In this document: positions 34,590 through 45,496 of the stretch, in pieces
Numbering within the stretch: position 1 is the stretch's first letter
How the letters are laid out: each line of letters opens with the position of its first letter
Source: Pedobacter alluvionis
GTDB lineage: Bacteria; Bacteroidota; Bacteroidia; Sphingobacteriales; Sphingobacteriaceae
DNA length: 64,000 nt
Direction: 5' to 3'
Assembly (NCBI RefSeq): GCF_003664035.1
Contig: NZ_RCCK01000010.1
Coordinates: 1,178,001-1,242,000 of the forward strand
Notes under the pieces: generated by a model
What the model was told of the DNA's origin: nothing
What the model saw: only the letters and a program-made list of their open reading frames with translations
Databases searched by the model: none
Made by a program: the position numbers and the translations under genes

Positions 34590-35243
34590 TTAGAAGTGAA
34601 TATTGATCGTGAAAGTAGGTGTAAAGTTATCAAGTGCAAATCGCAAGTTGTTTTTCTTATCAAAGTTGTACAGCGATTCTTCGGCATAATAATTTTGATG
34701 GAAAAAACTTAAAATAGGAAACGAAAACTCGATACTCGAATCGTTGGAAAGCATATAAGCAAAACCTGGACTTAAACTTGCCCCAAAGCCTTTTGCACGC
34801 GCATCGGTACGGATAAGATAACCTTCATCGTCAATTCTATTGAATGTGTTAATTTGGAGCAGCAAATTAGCCTGTGCAAAAAACTTAAACCGATTTTTAA
34901 CATCCACATATTTCCGTATGAAAGGAGATATGCCGAAGCTAAATTCTTTTGGACCAAAGCGGTCTTCGTATCTTCCATCTTCTTCGTCCCAGGAAATATA
35001 ACTTTCGCTGCGTAGTTTGGAAAGATTTAAGGGAAGCTCTAAACCTACAGCAAAATTATTGGCAAAAAAATAGCCTCCCCTTGGTGTAGCGGTAAAAGTG
35101 TTTAGGGTTTGTGATGTGTTGTTTTGTTTTGAAGTTCCAAAACTTAGACTGATTCCGGCAAAGCCGGTTCCTTTTTCAGTTTGGGCATAGCTGCGCCAAC
35201 TGACGGCGCATAACAGCGCCATGATGATTAATTTAGGTTTCAT
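34590..35243 (-). CDS. Outer membrane beta-barrel protein
   Basis: A 217-residue outer membrane protein. Start set at the ATG at 35243, where the signal peptide MKPKLIIMALLCAVSWRSYA begins; an ATG nine codons upstream would add a charged, unlikely leader. The rest is beta-strand rich (GFAGISLSFGTSKQNN, FTATPRGGYFFANNFAVGLE, FSFGISPFIRKYVDVKNRFK) and ends in FTPTFTINIHF, with the C-terminal Phe signal of barrels. It belongs to the same general class as the gene at 30305. First gene of a pair with the seven-repeat protein (11-bp gap). Function unknown. Confidence 0.78.
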   Translation of the reverse strand: MKPKLIIMALLCAVSWRSYAQTEKGTGFAGISLSFGTSKQNNTSQTLNTFTATPRGGYFFANNFAVGLELPLNLSKLRSESYISWDEEDGRYEDRFGPKEFSFGISPFIRKYVDVKNRFKFFAQANLLLQINTFNRIDDEGYLIRTDARAKGFGASLSPGFAYMLSNDSSIEFSFPILSFFHQNYYAEESLYNFDKKNNLRFALDNFTPTFTINIHF

Positions 35244-35369
35244 TTTATTTGTGTTTTTGTGTGTAATCAATAATAATCATTATTGAGACAAAATGCAAGA
35301 AAATGAACTATCATGTTAGTTACTTTTTAAATAAAAAATCCCACAGATTTAGCTGCGGGATAATATGCG

Positions 35370-37663
35370 TTAATGTGGTAAATAAGTAACGAATTCTTGC
35401 GGGATCCAGGTTTTATAGTGATGCATTTCTGCTTTTGCTTTTTCGCTCAACGGTATTTTCCATATTTCGAAAAACGACGATAAATTAGTATTGGTAGTTT
35501 TGCAGATGGTTGTATACCAGAGGTCTATCCGTTGTTGGTTGTCTAACCTATTTTGATAATACTTTCTAGGGTCCATTTCGCGGTATATTTTATTGGCTTT
35601 GATAATAGACTCCCATCCAAAATGTTCAATAATTTGGATGTACATGCATAAAGCGGTAAAGGGGCTCTTTCCCCATTTTTCAAAAGTAGGCTTGTTTTGA
35701 AGATAATTATGGATTTTCTCCTTTACTTTATCTCTACTTGCAATTCCATCGTGATTATATAAGCCCTTTTTTAATACTTTATCATATACATATATTGTAT
35801 AAAGGTTAGTGGTTACTTCACTAACTTCATCCATATCAAGACCCCAAAATTGATGGCGATGGCCTAACTCGTGGAAATGGCCCCAGCTTCCTTTCTCTTT
35901 CAGTATTTTTTCGTTTAGCATCAATTCGCAACTTTCATCGTCGGGGGCCACAATTTTATCCCAAATCGTAAACATATAACCATAAGCAACCTGATTATCA
36001 ATGATTATTCTTTCGGGATGTGTTCTGGTTTGACTAATAACGGCTAAATCGGCATCTGCATCCATTATTTGGTTCCATAATTTTAATAACGACTCAGGAT
36101 TTTCTAAGTTTTTAATGCGATAGGTTGGTACGGTGAGTATAATTTTATCTGTAGCTAATTCTGTCCATGGCGCAGGATTATTTTTGATGCTTGCCCACTC
36201 GGTCAGATTATTTTTTTCTAGTTTGTAATAGGGAGCTTTAACCACACCATTTGCAATAATACTTATCGATTTAAGTGTAGAACTGTCTGGAATTCTAATG
36301 TACAACAATCCGCCATAAGGTGAAAAAACGGTTGTCGTATCTTTTTCCAGTTCAAATGATCTTGTTAGATCGAAACCTGATCTTACCAGGTTATCCGTAT
36401 GTTTTAAATCGTCATTATGGATGCCGATTTGTGCCTTCAAATATTGGGTTTTATATTTGGGATCAATTACAACGCGAACTTTTTCGCCGGCCGGCACATA
36501 AACGCCTGTACTGTGTAACCTAAAATAGTTTGGATAAGGGTCAGCTAACCCTTGCGAACCTACTTTAACGGCAATATCAATAAACTCGGTAGTTCTTTTT
36601 GCGTTTTTAGGTACTTCGCCTGGAAAGACCTTACTTTCAGGATAAACAAAGTCTGTTGCTTTATCTACATTATGGCTTTTGTCAAAAAGATATTTTGAAA
36701 ATTTATAACCTGCTTTTTTTGCTGGTGTGGAAATATCAAGTGGATTTTTGAGCGTTGGAACAGCTAATGTATCACTAATCACTAAAATGGATTTTAACTT
36801 TTTAATAATTTGACTGGTATCAGCATTGTTTGAAAAGGTAAGTTCAAGATTTGGCTCTATTCCATAAGCATACTCTGTTGGATCAATGTCTTTAAAAGCA
36901 GGGTTTGCCAACTGTTTAAAGATAGCTTTCACACTAAGATAAAAAGGAACATCTTTTAAATTCAAGGTATCGTTAATGTGATTTGCCTGAATTAAAGTAT
37001 AAGCGTTAAATATCCCTGCCTTGCTGAGTAAACTGTTTATTTTAACCAGGTCGTTGAGGTAGGATTTGGTGTGGTCTCGATGTTTAAAAATACCTGGATA
37101 GGGGGAGCCATAAATGAGTTGACCGCCATCTCGTATATATTTTTCGATTTTTTGTTGTGCAGTTGTATTCTTAACATCTTCTGTTAAAAAAAATAAACTG
37201 GTATTGGGCTGAAATTTGGCGTTTTCAGTAAAATAAACTCTCGCTTTATTGGCTTTTAAGAAACTAATTAAGGCGGGGTCTGCAGATTTGGTTACAGCTA
37301 CTTTAAGTTTGTTTGGTTGAGTGCTTGCATTTTCGAGTATGTTTTTTAATAGTTTTTGAACATTTTGATCGCTCAATAATTTGCTTTCAAAATATGCTGA
37401 TGAGCCAATAGCAAAAATCTGTCCTTTACCTAAGGTACTGGTCATGATTATTGTAGTTAAAACTTCTACCTGTGGGGCAAGCCTGTGTGTTGCTACGATA
37501 TTAGGTTCTTCATTCGTAGTATAAAACGCCGAAACAAATTTGCCTGTATCGGGCATGGGTAAAGACTTGATGTCTTTTAAAAGTGATGATTTTTGAAATT
37601 TTGCGCAGAGGCATAACTGGCGAGGAATACCAGAGTTAAGAGCAGATAGGTTTTTAGATTCAT
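35370..37663 (-). pseudogene. M60-family metallopeptidase with frameshift after the signal peptide
   Basis: The long frame (37556 to 35370, 728 residues) starts at an internal Met (MPDTGKF) and has no signal peptide. Immediately upstream, in another frame from ATG 37663, is a clear one, MNLKTYLLLTLVFLASYASA then QNFK, which runs into a stop. Restoring one A in the A5 run (T at 37590-37594) joins both frames as ...QNFKKSSLLKDIKSLPMPDTG. The body has the M60 gluzincin zinc site HFHELGHRH followed by WGLDMDEVSE. M60 enzymes cleave mucin-type glycoproteins. The break could be a sequencing error, phase variation by slippage, or true inactivation. Confidence 0.8.
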
Positions 37664-37930
37664 TTTCAAGAGCTTGTATATTACAATTTTAAGCATCTAA
37701 AATTGCTATAACAACATCGCGTATGTTAAAAAAAGCTAAATAACTTCTTATCTTAACTATTCAGGTTTTAAAATTATAGCAAAAAAGAACTTATATCATA
37801 AATATAAATTGTCATCTTAAGCCTGTCAGGACCTATTTAAATAATGTTTTTAGGTGTTTCGACAGGCTCAACATGACAGTATCTGGGACTGAATTGCCTT
37901 TATAATTTAACCTCTTTGATTTAAACTGTT
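37664..37930. other. Intergenic region, no feature recognised
   Basis: Upstream of the M60 gene and downstream of clpB. A partial dispersed repeat (TAAGCCTGTCAGGACC, then GTTTCGACAGGCTCAACATG, about 37815-37875) forms an imperfect palindrome around CCTGTC/GACAGG. Nothing else is visible. Confidence 0.45.
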
Positions 37931-40531
37931 TTAACCAGCGTTTTGGTTCAGGAATACAAATTTATGATCGAACATATCTAATTTAATTTTGCTGTCTTTA
38001 TCGATCTTACCCGCCAATATCTCTTTCGACAACTCATTTAAAATTCTTTTTTGAATGACCCTTTTTAACGGTCTTGCACCAAACTGAGGATCGTAACCCA
38101 ATTGTGCCAGCCAATCTAAAGCTTCATCACTGGCATCCATTTCTATACCCATTTCGGCCAATGTTTGCTGTACCTGTTTAAACTGTAAGCTTACAATATT
38201 TCTGATTTCGCTGCGGTTTAACGGGGTAAACATAATCAGCTCATCAATCCTGTTCAAAAACTCAGGACGAATGGTCTGTTTTAATACCTCAAACAATTCG
38301 TTTTTGGTTTTGGCAACTATCTCATCGCGGTTTTCGTCGCTTAAATTTTTAAAGTTATCCTGAATTAAATGTGCACCAATGTTAGAGGTCATGATGATGA
38401 TGGTATTTTTAAAATTCACCGTCCTTCCTTTATTATCGGTTAAGCGACCGTCATCCAATACCTGTAACAGGATATTAAATACATCGGGGTGTGCTTTTTC
38501 AATCTCATCAAGCAATACTACAGAATATGGTTTACGTCTAACGGCCTCTGTTAACTGTCCGCCTTCATCGTAACCAACATAACCTGGAGGCGCCCCGATT
38601 AAACGCGACACGGCATGGCGCTCCTGGTATTCACTCATATCGATACGGGTGAGTGCATTTTCATCGTTGAATAAAAATTCGGCAAGGGCTTTTGCAAGTT
38701 CCGTTTTACCAACACCGGTAGTGCCTAAAAAGATGAAAGAGCCGATTGGTTTGCGTTTATCCTGCAAGCCCGCACGCGAGCGGCGGATGGCATCAGAAAT
38801 GGCTTCAATTGCTTCGTCCTGACCAGCCACGCGCTGGTGTAACTCTTCTTCTAAGTGAAGCAATTTTTCGCGCTCACTGGCAATCAGTTTCGTAACCGGA
38901 ATCCCGGTCCAACGGCCAACTACGCCTGCAATATCATCGGCTGTAACTTCTTCCTTAAGCATACGGCTATCGCTTTGCTGGCTTTCCAAATCGGCTTTAA
39001 GCTTTTCAACTTTATCCTGGGCTTCTTTAATTTTTCCATAACGGATTTCGGCCACTTTACCGTAATCGCCTGCACGTTCTGCCTGTTCGGCTTCTAACTT
39101 ATAGTGCTCAATCTGCTCTAACTCGTTGTTTACCGCATCTACCAGATCTTTCTCGCCTTGCCATTTGGCTTTAAATTCATCACGCTCGGCTGAAAGGTTT
39201 GCAATTTCTTCTGAAAGTTCTTTAACCTTTCTATCGTCTTTTTCGCGTTTAATCGCTTCGCGTTCAATTTCTAAACGCATAATTTCACGGTCTAAAGCAT
39301 CCACATGTTCTGGTACGCTGTCCATCTCCATTCGCAATTTAGATGCAGCCTCATCCATTAAATCGATGGCCTTATCTGGCAAGAAACGATCAGAGATATA
39401 CCGCTGACTCATTTCTACAGCAGCGATAATGGCTTCATCTTTAATCCTTACTTTATGGTGGGTTTCGTACCGTTCTTTTAATCCACGGAGGATAGAAATG
39501 GCGTCCTGGGTGTCAGGTTCTTCCACCATTACCTTTTGGAAACGACGCTCCAGGGCTTTATCTTTTTCTAAATATTTCTGGTATTCATCTAAAGTTGTGG
39601 CACCAATGGCACGCAGCTCTCCACGGGCAAGGGCAGGTTTCAAAATATTCGCTGCATCCATTGCACCTTCACCGCCACCAGCACCCACTAAAGTGTGGAT
39701 CTCATCAATAAACAGTACGATTTCACCGTCGCTTTGCGTAACTTCTTTAACTACAGCTTTTAAACGCTCTTCGAATTCGCCTTTATATTTTGCACCCGCA
39801 ATAAGCGAACCCATATCAAGAGAATACACCACTTTGCTTTTTAAGTTCTCAGGCACATCACCTTTAATAATCCTAAAGGCAATTCCTTCGGCAATGGCAG
39901 TTTTACCCACACCTGGTTCACCAATTAAAATCGGATTGTTTTTGGTCCTTCGTGATAAAATCTGGATCACCCGACGGATTTCTTCATCGCGGCCAATTAC
40001 CGGATCCAGTTTTCCACTTTCGGCATACTCGTTTAAATTCCTTGCATATTTGCTCAGAGCCTGATAAGTGGCTTCGGCATTCTGATCGGTTACCCGGTTA
40101 TCACCACGTAATTCTACAATGGCTTTTTTAAGGTCTTTTTCATTAACGCCTTGCTCTTTTAATAATTTTGAGGTGCTATCGTTAACGGCTAAAATGCCTA
40201 ATAATAAATGTTCTACAGACACAAATTCATCTTTAAACTCTTTTAAAAACGTCTGCGCTTTCTGTAAAACGCTATTTGCATTAGATGACAGATAGACATT
40301 ACTTCCACTCACTTTCGGGAATTTAGCAATCTCTGCATCTAAGTTTTGATTTAGTGAATTAAGGTTAACGTTCAGTTTCTTTAAAACATAAGAAACTACA
40401 TTTTCATCAACAGTGAGCAAACCTTTAAGCAGGTGTGCCGTTTCAATAGCCTGTTGCTGATTGCCCTGGGCTATTTCAGAAGCCTGTTGAATTGCTTCCT
40501 GGGCTTTTATGGTAAAATTGTTGAAGTTCAT
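37931..40531 (-). CDS. clpB: ATP-dependent chaperone ClpB
   Basis: An 866-residue Hsp100 disaggregase of full length. Residues 1-~145 are the Clp-N domain ([17 protein letters not shown]); AAA domain 1 has Walker [10 protein letters not shown] (Lys210) and [13 protein letters not shown]; the coiled-coil middle domain (~400-530) separates ClpB from ClpA/C; AAA domain 2 has [28 protein letters not shown] and the sensor-2 GARPLKR. With DnaK it pulls proteins out of aggregates after heat stress. Single gene. No CIRCE-like operator was recognised in the upstream 100 bp. Confidence 0.97.
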   Translation of the reverse strand: MNFNNFTIKAQEAIQQASEIAQGNQQQAIETAHLLKGLLTVDENVVSYVLKKLNVNLNSLNQNLDAEIAKFPKVSGSNVYLSSNANSVLQKAQTFLKEFKDEFVSVEHLLLGILAVNDSTSKLLKEQGVNEKDLKKAIVELRGDNRVTDQNAEATYQALSKYARNLNEYAESGKLDPVIGRDEEIRRVIQILSRRTKNNPILIGEPGVGKTAIAEGIAFRIIKGDVPENLKSKVVYSLDMGSLIAGAKYKGEFEERLKAVVKEVTQSDGEIVLFIDEIHTLVGAGGGEGAMDAANILKPALARGELRAIGATTLDEYQKYLEKDKALERRFQKVMVEEPDTQDAISILRGLKERYETHHKVRIKDEAIIAAVEMSQRYISDRFLPDKAIDLMDEAASKLRMEMDSVPEHVDALDREIMRLEIEREAIKREKDDRKVKELSEEIANLSAERDEFKAKWQGEKDLVDAVNNELEQIEHYKLEAEQAERAGDYGKVAEIRYGKIKEAQDKVEKLKADLESQQSDSRMLKEEVTADDIAGVVGRWTGIPVTKLIASEREKLLHLEEELHQRVAGQDEAIEAISDAIRRSRAGLQDKRKPIGSFIFLGTTGVGKTELAKALAEFLFNDENALTRIDMSEYQERHAVSRLIGAPPGYVGYDEGGQLTEAVRRKPYSVVLLDEIEKAHPDVFNILLQVLDDGRLTDNKGRTVNFKNTIIIMTSNIGAHLIQDNFKNLSDENRDEIVAKTKNELFEVLKQTIRPEFLNRIDELIMFTPLNRSEIRNIVSLQFKQVQQTLAEMGIEMDASDEALDWLAQLGYDPQFGARPLKRVIQKRILNELSKEILAGKIDKDSKIKLDMFDHKFVFLNQNAG

Positions 40532-41222
40532 ATTTCATTTTAGGTCAAAACAAATGCCATATCTGTTTTGATTTTACAATCGGAAATTTTGTCGGTAAGC
40601 TTTTGTTTTAAGTGACTAAATTGCTGGTTTTTAGTATTTTATGCTGAAATTTTGTCGTGCTTTCGCTTGCTGTCATTCTGAGCGCAGTGAAGAATCTTTA
40701 ATAGATTGGTTTGTAGTGAGAATTGCCAACTGCCAATTGATTTGGGCGTTACCCAAGCTGCGCAAGGGCCCAGGCTTTTCAGGGCTCCGCTGTGCTCCGG
40801 TACCGATGAAGGATCGGTACTTAACCCTTACAATCCCTAACGCGGAATCATTGGTGTCATTCTGAACGCAGTGAAGAATCTTTATCCACAATGTAAAGAC
40901 TTGAAGCAATATTAATCGATGAATCAGTAATCTATCGCTTAAAGATCCTTCGTGCCTCAGGATGACAGACATCCATAGAAATATCGGGGCCTTTCAGGGT
41001 TTCACTCCGGTACCAATGAAGGATCGGTACTTAACCCTTACAATCCCTAATGCAGAATCATTGGTGTCATTCTGAACGCAGTGAAGAATCTCTGTCCACA
41101 ATACATGGACTTTGAAAGCAATATTAATCGATGAATCAGTAATCTATCACTTAAAGATCCTTCGTGCCTCAGGATGACAGCATTAAAAGAATAAAACCAT
41201 TAAGAACCACCGAGATCCGAAA
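40532..41222. repeat. Repeat-rich intergenic region with a 175-bp tandem duplication
   Basis: No gene. 40795-40968 and 41005-41180 are two copies of the same ~175-bp block, offset by 210 bp, starting CTCCGGTACC(G/A)ATGAAGG and ending GCCTCAGGATGACAG. Each block is itself built from palindromic units (GTCATTCTGAACGCAGTGAA ... TTCGTGCCTCAGGATGAC). A further single unit lies at 40671-40700. The ATCGGTAC piece also occurs near 435. Reading frames here only translate the repeats. Confidence 0.75.
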
Positions 41223-43898
41223 CTATTTTCGGGCTTTATGTTCAATGATGTACTTACCAGCTGCTAAATCTATCTTCCCAATGTTGTTTATCTTACCATT
41301 TACATAAATACCCATGTCACGCGTAAGCGGTAGGTTAATGGTTGCAGTAGAGTTGGCCGGAATGGTGATATCATATCTAATTCCATCATTAGTTCTTTTC
41401 CAGGCGCTTATAATCTTTCCATAAGGACCAATATGACTGGCTTCGAAATTATCCAGGCCTTCCATGATATGTGGATCTAAAATGATATGTTTAAAACCAG
41501 GCTGTTTTTCATCAGGTTTGATACCACCCGGTGATTTATATAACCAGGCACCGATTTCGCCAAACATGATGTGGTTCATAGAAATGTCTGATTTTGCATC
41601 TATTGGCCAGTTCTCGTATAAAGTGGTGGCTCCATTTTCCATCCACCAACCCCAGCTTGGATAGGTTTTTTGTGCCGCAATTTTATAGGCAATATCGCTG
41701 TAACCATTTTCGCTTAACGCATTTAAAATGGCTTTCGTGCCTAATAATCCAACATCCAGGTGGAAACCATCGGCTTCAACACGTTTCGCTAAATTTTCGG
41801 CAACCAAAGCAACAGATTCTTCAGGAACAATTTTCCAATATAACGGAACACTCATTTCGGTTTGGATACCAGTGTTGTAAATCCCTTTTTCTTTATTCAG
41901 GTACTTTGCATTAAAAGCATCTTTTATTTTTTTAGCAAGTGCTGTATATTTAATGTGATCATCATTTTTACCTAAAATCTTGGCGGCTTTAGCCAATATC
42001 ACTACATCGGCATAATAATAACAGGTGGAAGTGAGTTCTACAGGAGATTTAGATTTTACCGGGATCCAATCGCCCAAACCCCAGGTGGTTAAACCTGTTG
42101 GGTAGGTTTCATCAATATGGTTCACGTATTTTCTGATATTTTCGTAACAGTCGCCAAGTAGTTTTTTGTCTCCATAAAACAGGTAAACGTTCCATGGAAT
42201 AATGGCAATGGTACTGGTCCAGTCTGGTCCGTTGCCCCATTCGTAACCCCAGCCATCTGTAGGGATTATGGATGGTAGTACACCATTTGGCTGTTGTTCA
42301 TCCCTGTGATCGGCAAGCCATTTTTCGTAAATGGTAATGCCGTCAAAACCATAAAGACCTGTTTCTATGGCAATCTGGGCATCGCCCGTCCATCCATTTT
42401 TTTCTCTCTGTGGACAATCTGTGGGGTAGCCAAAGAGATTAGATAAGTAAGAATTATTGGTGGCATAGTAGATTTTATTAATGATCGGCTCCGAAGATTT
42501 AACATCACCAACAACCGGTACATCACTATGCATAAAATAACCTGTGAGATTTTCTTTTTTCAATTCAATGGGGGCAGAGCTGCTTACTTCTACATATTGA
42601 AAACCCTTATAGTTAAAATGCGGCATAAAACTTTGTGCACCTTTTCCGTTTAAAATCAGGATATCCGTTTGGAAAGGATCAGTATTATCAGTCGGACGGT
42701 AATGGGCATCTATATTGGAAATATCCACATGTCCGTTAGGATATAAACGCTCGCCGTGTTTTAATTTTATAACAGTTCCTGCCGCACCGCTAACTGTTAT
42801 TTTACTTACACCCGAAATATTCCTCCCCAAATCAAAAAGGTAGGTGGTATCATTAAACTTTCTTAAACTTTTGCTGGCTATTTCTTCAACATTGCGGATA
42901 GGATGCATGGCCTGTGCAACAACGTTTTTAGATGGTACTGAACGGTAAATCACATTTTTCCAATCTGTATCATCAAAATCTGCGGTGTTCCAGCCTGTTT
43001 TTTCTAAACGTGCGTCGTAATGCTCGGCGGTATAAATACTATTAAAAATAATTGGGCTTAAAGCTGTTTTCCATTCTTTACCCGATTTAACGATTTCCGT
43101 TGTGCCATCTTCGTAAGTAATGCGTACATCAAGACAAAAAGCTGGCCTGTTGCGCCAAGGCGCGTGGTCGAAATCCCATACTGCGGTTGACTGGTGATTG
43201 TACCATCCATTGCCCAGCAGTACGCCAATCGCATTTTTGCCTAAAGTAATGGCATTCGTTACATCGTAGGTAACATACAAAGTACGCCTATCAAAGCGGG
43301 TGTACATTGGGTCCATACGGTGATTGCCTATTTTTTTGCCATTTATAGAAAGCTCGTATAAGCCAGCAGCAGCAATGTATGCTCTGGCTGACTTGATTTT
43401 TTTAATTGCGGTAAAGGTATTCCGGAAATAGGGTGCAGGCTTAAGTTTTGTATTTTCGTTATCCGAAATCCACGCACCACGCCAGTTTTCCATTTTCATC
43501 ATGCCCGTTTCAAAGCTGGCGATATGTACTTTGTTTGGTTTTCTTTGACTTCCATCCGCAATATCAATCCTCCAATAATATTTGGTAAAAGGTTTTAGTA
43601 GTTGGCCCGAATAAATAACCAGATTATCATCTGATTTAACCCAGCCCGTATTCCAAAGTTTTGCCGAGGCATTAACAAGTGTGGCAGAATCGGTATCTAA
43701 AAGAATGCGGTAGGCTGTTTGTCTGGCTCCCTGGCTGGCATCGTTCATTTGCCATGTAAAACGCGGATTTGGATTGTCCAAGCCGATCGGGTTTACCAGA
43801 TATTCGGTTTTTAAAGCGGTAAGCGATTGAGCAAATGTTTTGGAAAAAGGGGCAAGGGCAAAAACTAAAGCAGTTACCAGTAGAAATCTGAGTTTCAT
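41223..43898 (-). CDS. GH78 alpha-L-rhamnosidase
   Basis: An 891-residue secreted enzyme: signal peptide MKLRFLLVTALVFALAPFSKTFA, an N-terminal fibronectin-like domain (LKTEYLVNPIGLDNPNPRF ... KPFTKYYWRIDI), a carbohydrate-binding beta domain (WISDNENTKLKPAPYFRNTF, YIAAAGLYELSINGKKIG), the Bac_rhamnosid domains, and the (alpha/alpha)6 barrel with GYPTDCPQREKNGWTGDAQI, the conserved acidic region of GH78. It hydrolyses terminal alpha-L-rhamnose from plant pectin (RG-I), gums or flavonoid glycosides. No SusC/D genes or sugar regulators adjoin, so it is not in an obvious polysaccharide utilisation locus. Confidence 0.92.
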   Translation of the reverse strand: MKLRFLLVTALVFALAPFSKTFAQSLTALKTEYLVNPIGLDNPNPRFTWQMNDASQGARQTAYRILLDTDSATLVNASAKLWNTGWVKSDDNLVIYSGQLLKPFTKYYWRIDIADGSQRKPNKVHIASFETGMMKMENWRGAWISDNENTKLKPAPYFRNTFTAIKKIKSARAYIAAAGLYELSINGKKIGNHRMDPMYTRFDRRTLYVTYDVTNAITLGKNAIGVLLGNGWYNHQSTAVWDFDHAPWRNRPAFCLDVRITYEDGTTEIVKSGKEWKTALSPIIFNSIYTAEHYDARLEKTGWNTADFDDTDWKNVIYRSVPSKNVVAQAMHPIRNVEEIASKSLRKFNDTTYLFDLGRNISGVSKITVSGAAGTVIKLKHGERLYPNGHVDISNIDAHYRPTDNTDPFQTDILILNGKGAQSFMPHFNYKGFQYVEVSSSAPIELKKENLTGYFMHSDVPVVGDVKSSEPIINKIYYATNNSYLSNLFGYPTDCPQREKNGWTGDAQIAIETGLYGFDGITIYEKWLADHRDEQQPNGVLPSIIPTDGWGYEWGNGPDWTSTIAIIPWNVYLFYGDKKLLGDCYENIRKYVNHIDETYPTGLTTWGLGDWIPVKSKSPVELTSTCYYYADVVILAKAAKILGKNDDHIKYTALAKKIKDAFNAKYLNKEKGIYNTGIQTEMSVPLYWKIVPEESVALVAENLAKRVEADGFHLDVGLLGTKAILNALSENGYSDIAYKIAAQKTYPSWGWWMENGATTLYENWPIDAKSDISMNHIMFGEIGAWLYKSPGGIKPDEKQPGFKHIILDPHIMEGLDNFEASHIGPYGKIISAWKRTNDGIRYDITIPANSTATINLPLTRDMGIYVNGKINNIGKIDLAAGKYIIEHKARK

Positions 43899-43973
43899 AG
43901 TTTAAAGGTTATTCAAAAACTAAGGTATTAAAATAATGTGCTGATAGGAGAACGCAATGGAATTTTTACGCAT

Positions 43974-43998
43974 AAAAAAAGACGAGGTTCAACTCGTC
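43974..43998 (-). terminator. Terminator of the SRPBCC gene
   Basis: On the minus strand GACGAG, a 6-base loop and CTCGTC are followed by seven T (43974-43980 on the plus strand are A). It lies 42 bp after the SRPBCC stop and isolates it from the rhamnosidase gene. Confidence 0.75.
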
Positions 43999-44040
43999 TC
44001 ATTTATCTGTGTAATCAAGGAAATCTGTGGTAATCAAATA

Positions 44041-44439
44041 CTATCCTAAGATTTCTTTCAATTTTTCCGTTTGGTGATCGGCCAGCTTTTGTAGTGGACC
44101 TGATGCCAGCATTTTCATCATCATGTTTAAATCAGCTGAAATAATGTGTTTTGCTGTCGTTGTTCTGTTTCCGTTATCTGCTACAGTCCACTTTAATTCT
44201 ACATCAAAAGGTGCTTTTTCACTCGGAATCGCTATTATTTCCTGGTTTTCAATCCGGCTCGAAATTTTGATGGCCAATTTTGCCATATTCTGGATGGTAA
44301 ACCGTGCATCATCCTCAGTAGATTCCCAGTTGTAAATGTTTTCCGGCATCAATTGCTGATGATTATTCATATTGGATAGAAAAGTATAAACCTCAGCAAC
44401 TGGTTTATTAACTTCTACTGTGCTTTCGATAACAGTCAT
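44041..44439 (-). CDS. SRPBCC superfamily protein
   Basis: A 132-residue START/Bet v1-like fold protein. Start chosen at ATG 44439 (MTVIESTVEVNKPVAEVYTF), where the fold's first strand begins; a longer frame upstream only translates intergenic sequence from the pyrE end. Family marks: VNKPVAEVYTFLSNMNNHQQ at the N-terminus, the central WESTEDDARF strands, ELKWTVADNG and the long C-terminal helix (MMMKMLASGPLQKLADHQTE). Such small proteins bind hydrophobic ligands or polyketide-like compounds; the ligand here is unknown. Lies 35 bp downstream of pyrE, likely co-transcribed. Confidence 0.75.
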   Translation of the reverse strand: MTVIESTVEVNKPVAEVYTFLSNMNNHQQLMPENIYNWESTEDDARFTIQNMAKLAIKISSRIENQEIIAIPSEKAPFDVELKWTVADNGNRTTTAKHIISADLNMMMKMLASGPLQKLADHQTEKLKEILG

Positions 44440-44474
44440 TATATATTTGTATAGATTTTTTTTTTGCTCGAAAC

Positions 44475-45140
44475 TTAGGACTCTGAACTCAAAACTCGGC
44501 CTTGTCCCCATTCTGAAGGATTTAAACGCCATTTGCTTAATAATTCCATATCACTCTTGGCAATTATGCTATGTTCGGCAGCATAATCGATTAAAGCGCC
44601 ATAGCTTGATAAGGTTAGGTAACGACATTTTGCTGCTGCGAAATTTTCATCTGCTTTTTCGAAACCGTAAGTGAAAATTGCTGCTAAACCAGCAACCGAT
44701 AAACCTGCAGCTCTCAGTGCTTCAACAGCCTGTAAACTACTTTTTCCGGTTGAAATTAAATCTTCGATAACCACCACCCGTTGGCCTTCAACCACTTCGC
44801 CTTCAATTAAACTTCCGGTACCATGTTCTTTAGCTTTTGCTCTAACATAGATAAATGGTAAACCCAGTTCTTGAGCCACTAAAACACCTTGAGGAATTCC
44901 AGCTGTTGCAACACCTGCAATAACATCTACCGAACCAAATTCTTCTTGTATGGCCTGTGCAAGTTTCTGGCGGATATAAGTTCTAACCTGAGGATGGGAA
45001 AGAGTAATTCTGTTGTCGCAATAAATCGGCGATTTCCAACCAGATGCCCAGGTAAAAGGATTATTTGGTTGTAATTTGATTGCTTTTATCTGTAATAAAA
45101 ATTCCGCTACCTTTAATTCAATATCACTTTTATTATACAT
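44475..45140 (-). CDS. pyrE: Orotate phosphoribosyltransferase
   Basis: A 221-residue type I phosphoribosyltransferase of pyrimidine biosynthesis, converting orotate and PRPP to OMP. Visible: SGWKSPIYCDNRITLSHPQV near the N-terminus, the VIAGVATAGIPQG loop, the catalytic flexible loop VRAKAKEHGTGSLIEG with the OPRTase lysines, and the PRPP motif VVVIEDLISTG. The C-terminus is slightly extended (ESSES-like tail). Its start lies next to a 104-bp divergent promoter region whose sequence is duplicated 1.37 kb to the right (see the direct repeats). Confidence 0.95.
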   Translation of the reverse strand: MYNKSDIELKVAEFLLQIKAIKLQPNNPFTWASGWKSPIYCDNRITLSHPQVRTYIRQKLAQAIQEEFGSVDVIAGVATAGIPQGVLVAQELGLPFIYVRAKAKEHGTGSLIEGEVVEGQRVVVIEDLISTGKSSLQAVEALRAAGLSVAGLAAIFTYGFEKADENFAAAKCRYLTLSSYGALIDYAAEHSIIAKSDMELLSKWRLNPSEWGQGRVLSSES

Positions 45141-45289
45141 GGCTCAAAATTACAGATTTATTTGTGTTTGTCATAACGTTTATTAAGTCACTTTGTTTTT
45201 AGTGAGGGAAGAATATCTGGTTTTGAATTAACAACGACTTCCTAATGCTACAAATATCGGAAATTTTGATGGATGGTAAAAGTTATATT
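45139..45289. repeat. Direct repeat, copy 1 (left end of HEPN module)
   Basis: About 150 bp, beginning ATGGCTCAAAATTACAG next to the pyrE start and running through the start of the small gene at 45245. Copy 2 at 46508-46658 is the same apart from about three base changes; similarity then falls off quickly. Confidence 0.9.
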
Positions 45290-45496
45290 TTGCCATCACT
45301 TACTAATCAACACTTTAAATTCTTAGCTTTTTTAAAAACGCCAAATAAAGGTGACTGGTACATTTACTACTCTATTTGGGATTTTATTGAAGGTAAATGG
45401 AAGCCAGTCAAATTTTATACAAAACAATTAAATAATGCTGCAGCACTGCAGTTACCGTTAAAAAAAAGAACAGCAATGCGTTACTCTATAGGGTAA
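45245..45496 (+). CDS. Hypothetical protein, 83 residues
   Basis: A short, basic and aromatic-rich protein (MLQISEILMDGKSYILPSLT ... GDWYIYYSIWDFIEGKWKPV ... KKRTAMRYSIG). No family recognised. Its first ~55 bp lie inside direct repeat 1, and a truncated relative starts in direct repeat 2 at 46614. Its stop codon overlaps the next ATG (TAATG), so the 39-codon frame after it may be coupled or may be a piece of the same gene after a frameshift. Divergent from pyrE. Confidence 0.5.
   Translation: MLQISEILMDGKSYILPSLTNQHFKFLAFLKTPNKGDWYIYYSIWDFIEGKWKPVKFYTKQLNNAAALQLPLKKRTAMRYSIG

Noticed and set aside
39126..40064. Long plus-strand frames opposite clpB
   Set aside because: Shadow frames of a highly conserved gene; no independent coding signal.
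40641..40972. Small frames on both strands in the clpB-rhamnosidase gap
   Set aside because: They encode the tandem palindromic repeat itself.
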